Shown: positions 62,957 to 64,000 of the stretch, piece after piece
Position numbering within the stretch: the first letter of the stretch is position 1
Layout of the letters: the number at the start of each line of letters is the position of its first letter
Source: Antedon mediterranea
Taxonomy: Eukaryota > Echinodermata > Crinoidea > Comatulida > Antedonidae
Direction: 5' to 3'
NCBI RefSeq assembly: GCF_964355755.1
Contig: NC_092678.1
Coordinates: 10,824,922 to 10,888,921, forward strand
Length of the DNA: 64,000 nt
The notes under the pieces: generated by a model
Told to the model about the DNA's origin: nothing
The model's database searches: none
The model's input: only the letters and a program-made list of their open reading frames with translations
Made by a program: the position numbers and the translations under genes

Positions 62957-64000
62957 GCTTTTCTAAGCACTTTGGTGTTTTTATGTTAACAAGTTTTTTC
63001 GAAAATCACAAAATGGTCTAAAACGTCTCCAAATGCGATTTGAAGATATTCTGAGCACTTTGGTGTTTTTATGTTAAAAAGTATTTTCGAAAATCACAAA
63101 ATGGTCTAAAACGTCTCCAAATGCGATTTGAAGCTCTTCTGTACACTTTGATGTTTTGTGTGAAAAAGTTTAGTCGAAATGCTCAAAATGGTCTAAAACG
63201 TTTTTAAAACGATATTAAGCTATTTTGTGCTCTTTGATGTTTTTGTGTAACCAAGTTTCATCGAAATGAACAAAATGGTCTAAAACGTCTCCAAATGCGA
63301 TTTGAAGCTTTTCTAAGCACTTTGGTGTTTTTATGTTAACAAGTTTTTTCGAAAATCACAAAATGGTCTAAAACGTCTCCAAATGCGATTTGAAGATATT
63401 CTGAGCACTTTGCTGTTTTTATGTTAACAAGTTTTTTCGAAAATCACAAAATGGTCTAAAACGTCTCAAAATGCTATTTGAAGGTATTCTGAGCACTTTG
63501 GTGTTTTTGTGTGAAAAGTTTTAACGAAATGCTCAAAATGGTCTAAAACGGTTCTAATGTGATTTTAAACACTTTGATGTTTTGTGTGAAAAAGTTTTGT
63601 CAAAATGCTCAAAATGGTCTAAAACGTTTTTAAAACGATATTAAGCTATTTTGTGCTCTTTGATGTTTTTGTATAACCAAGTTTTTTCGAAAATCACAAA
63701 ATGGTCTAAAACGTCTCCAAATGCGATTTGAAGATATTCTGAGCACTTTGGTGTTTTTATGTTAAAAAGTTTTTTCGAAAATCACAAAATGGTCTAAAAC
63801 GTCTCCAAATGCGATTTGAAGATATTCTGAGCACTTTGGTGTTTTTATGTTAAAAAGTTTTTTCGAAAATCACAAAATGGTCTAAAACGTCTCCAAATGC
63901 GATTTGAAGCTATTCTATACACTTTGATGTTTTGTGTTAAAAAGTTTTGTGGAAATGCTCAAAATGGTTTAAAACGTTTTTAAAACGATATTAAGCTATT
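62957..64000 (+). repeat. 1,972-bp tandem duplication, copy 2 (runs off the window)
   Basis: The first 1,044 bp of copy 2 are visible. I saw no difference from copy 1 over this stretch on reading, which makes it the youngest duplication recognisable here. Its right end lies outside the window, so further copies may follow. Confidence 0.88.

Larger units (their letters stand above)
1..64000. repeat. AT-rich 88-bp satellite array, continuous across the window
   Basis: Every part of the window reads as head-to-tail copies of one monomer family. The first two copies are exactly 88 bp apart (cgtctccaaatgcg at 1, 89 and 177). Type A contains 27 G/C in 88 bp. Fixed landmarks recur in almost every copy: actttg, tgttttt, ttttcgaaaa, aaaatggtctaaaacg and aaatgcgatttgaag. 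I found no unique sequence, transposon, long microsatellite run or gene between monomers. Such arrays are typical of eukaryotic centromeres, pericentromeres, heterochromatic knobs and B chromosomes; which one applies cannot be decided here. The family name and host are not recognised. Confidence 0.97.

Noticed and set aside
1-64000. CRISPR array
   Set aside because: Regular direct repeats are present, but there are no unique spacers; every base belongs to the monomers, and lengths and variants are those of satellite DNA.
1-64000. rDNA spacer, telomere or subtelomere repeat
   Set aside because: No rRNA-like sequence, no TTAGGG/TTTAGGG-type runs and no tRNA-like folds were seen in reading.

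Overview
The whole 64-kb window is one uninterrupted block of tandem satellite DNA. The basic unit is an AT-rich monomer of about 88 bp (about 31% GC in the commonest form), with roughly 730-740 copies. I see no protein-coding gene, RNA gene, transposon, microsatellite, telomere repeat or unique sequence anywhere. The small open reading frames are by-products of the satellite. This points to a eukaryotic chromosome, in a centromeric or other heterochromatic domain. I do not recognise the satellite and cannot name the species or kingdom from sequence alone. CpG is retained at about three per monomer, which argues against long exposure to heavy germline methylation.

Monomer classes, in forward reading: A (88 bp, starts gatattctgag), B (88 bp, starts gcttttc), C (87 bp, starts ggtattctgag, carries taacgaaatgctc), D (78 bp, a monomer lacking its first 10 bp, starts gcactttgatg), E (86 bp, starts gctattctgtac), F (88 bp, starts gctattttgtgctc), G (87 bp, carries ccaataccatatt) and H (58 bp, a 30-bp-deleted F-like monomer). 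They form an irregular higher-order repeat whose core is E-F-B-C-D (427 bp), with variable insertions of A and B. The clearest regular form is the 7-mer E-F-B-C-D-B-A of 603 bp, present twice from 10288 to 11493.

Layout: 1-840 is forward. 841 to about 4014 is inverted. About 4015-64000 is forward again. On top of the monomers lie nested segmental duplications of very different size and age: 350 bp (58.4 kb), 603 bp (10.3 kb), 944 bp (19.9-21.9 kb), 1,274 bp (6.8-9.3 kb), 1,465 bp (56.2-57.6 kb), 1,972 bp (61-64 kb, still running at the window edge), 5,837 bp (26.2-36 kb) and about 10.1-10.3 kb (36.7-55.5 kb). Long-range copies are spaced 8.1, 10.4-10.6, 11.4, 12.8, 13.1, 15.3, 21.3, 28.3 and 34.0 kb apart. 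Shared private substitutions tie the copies together and show a history of repeated unequal exchange or conversion-like copying.

Possible function: most monomers carry the perfect 10-bp palindrome TTTTCGAAAA, a second short dyad CAAAT-GCG-ATTTG, phased A-tracts and, on the opposite strand, a degenerate CENP-B-box-like motif (7 of 9 essential bases in F and D monomers). All are compatible with a centromere core, but nothing here proves it. The most unusual structure is the inverted 3.2-kb segment, whose ends make very large foldback palindromes inside an otherwise head-to-tail array.
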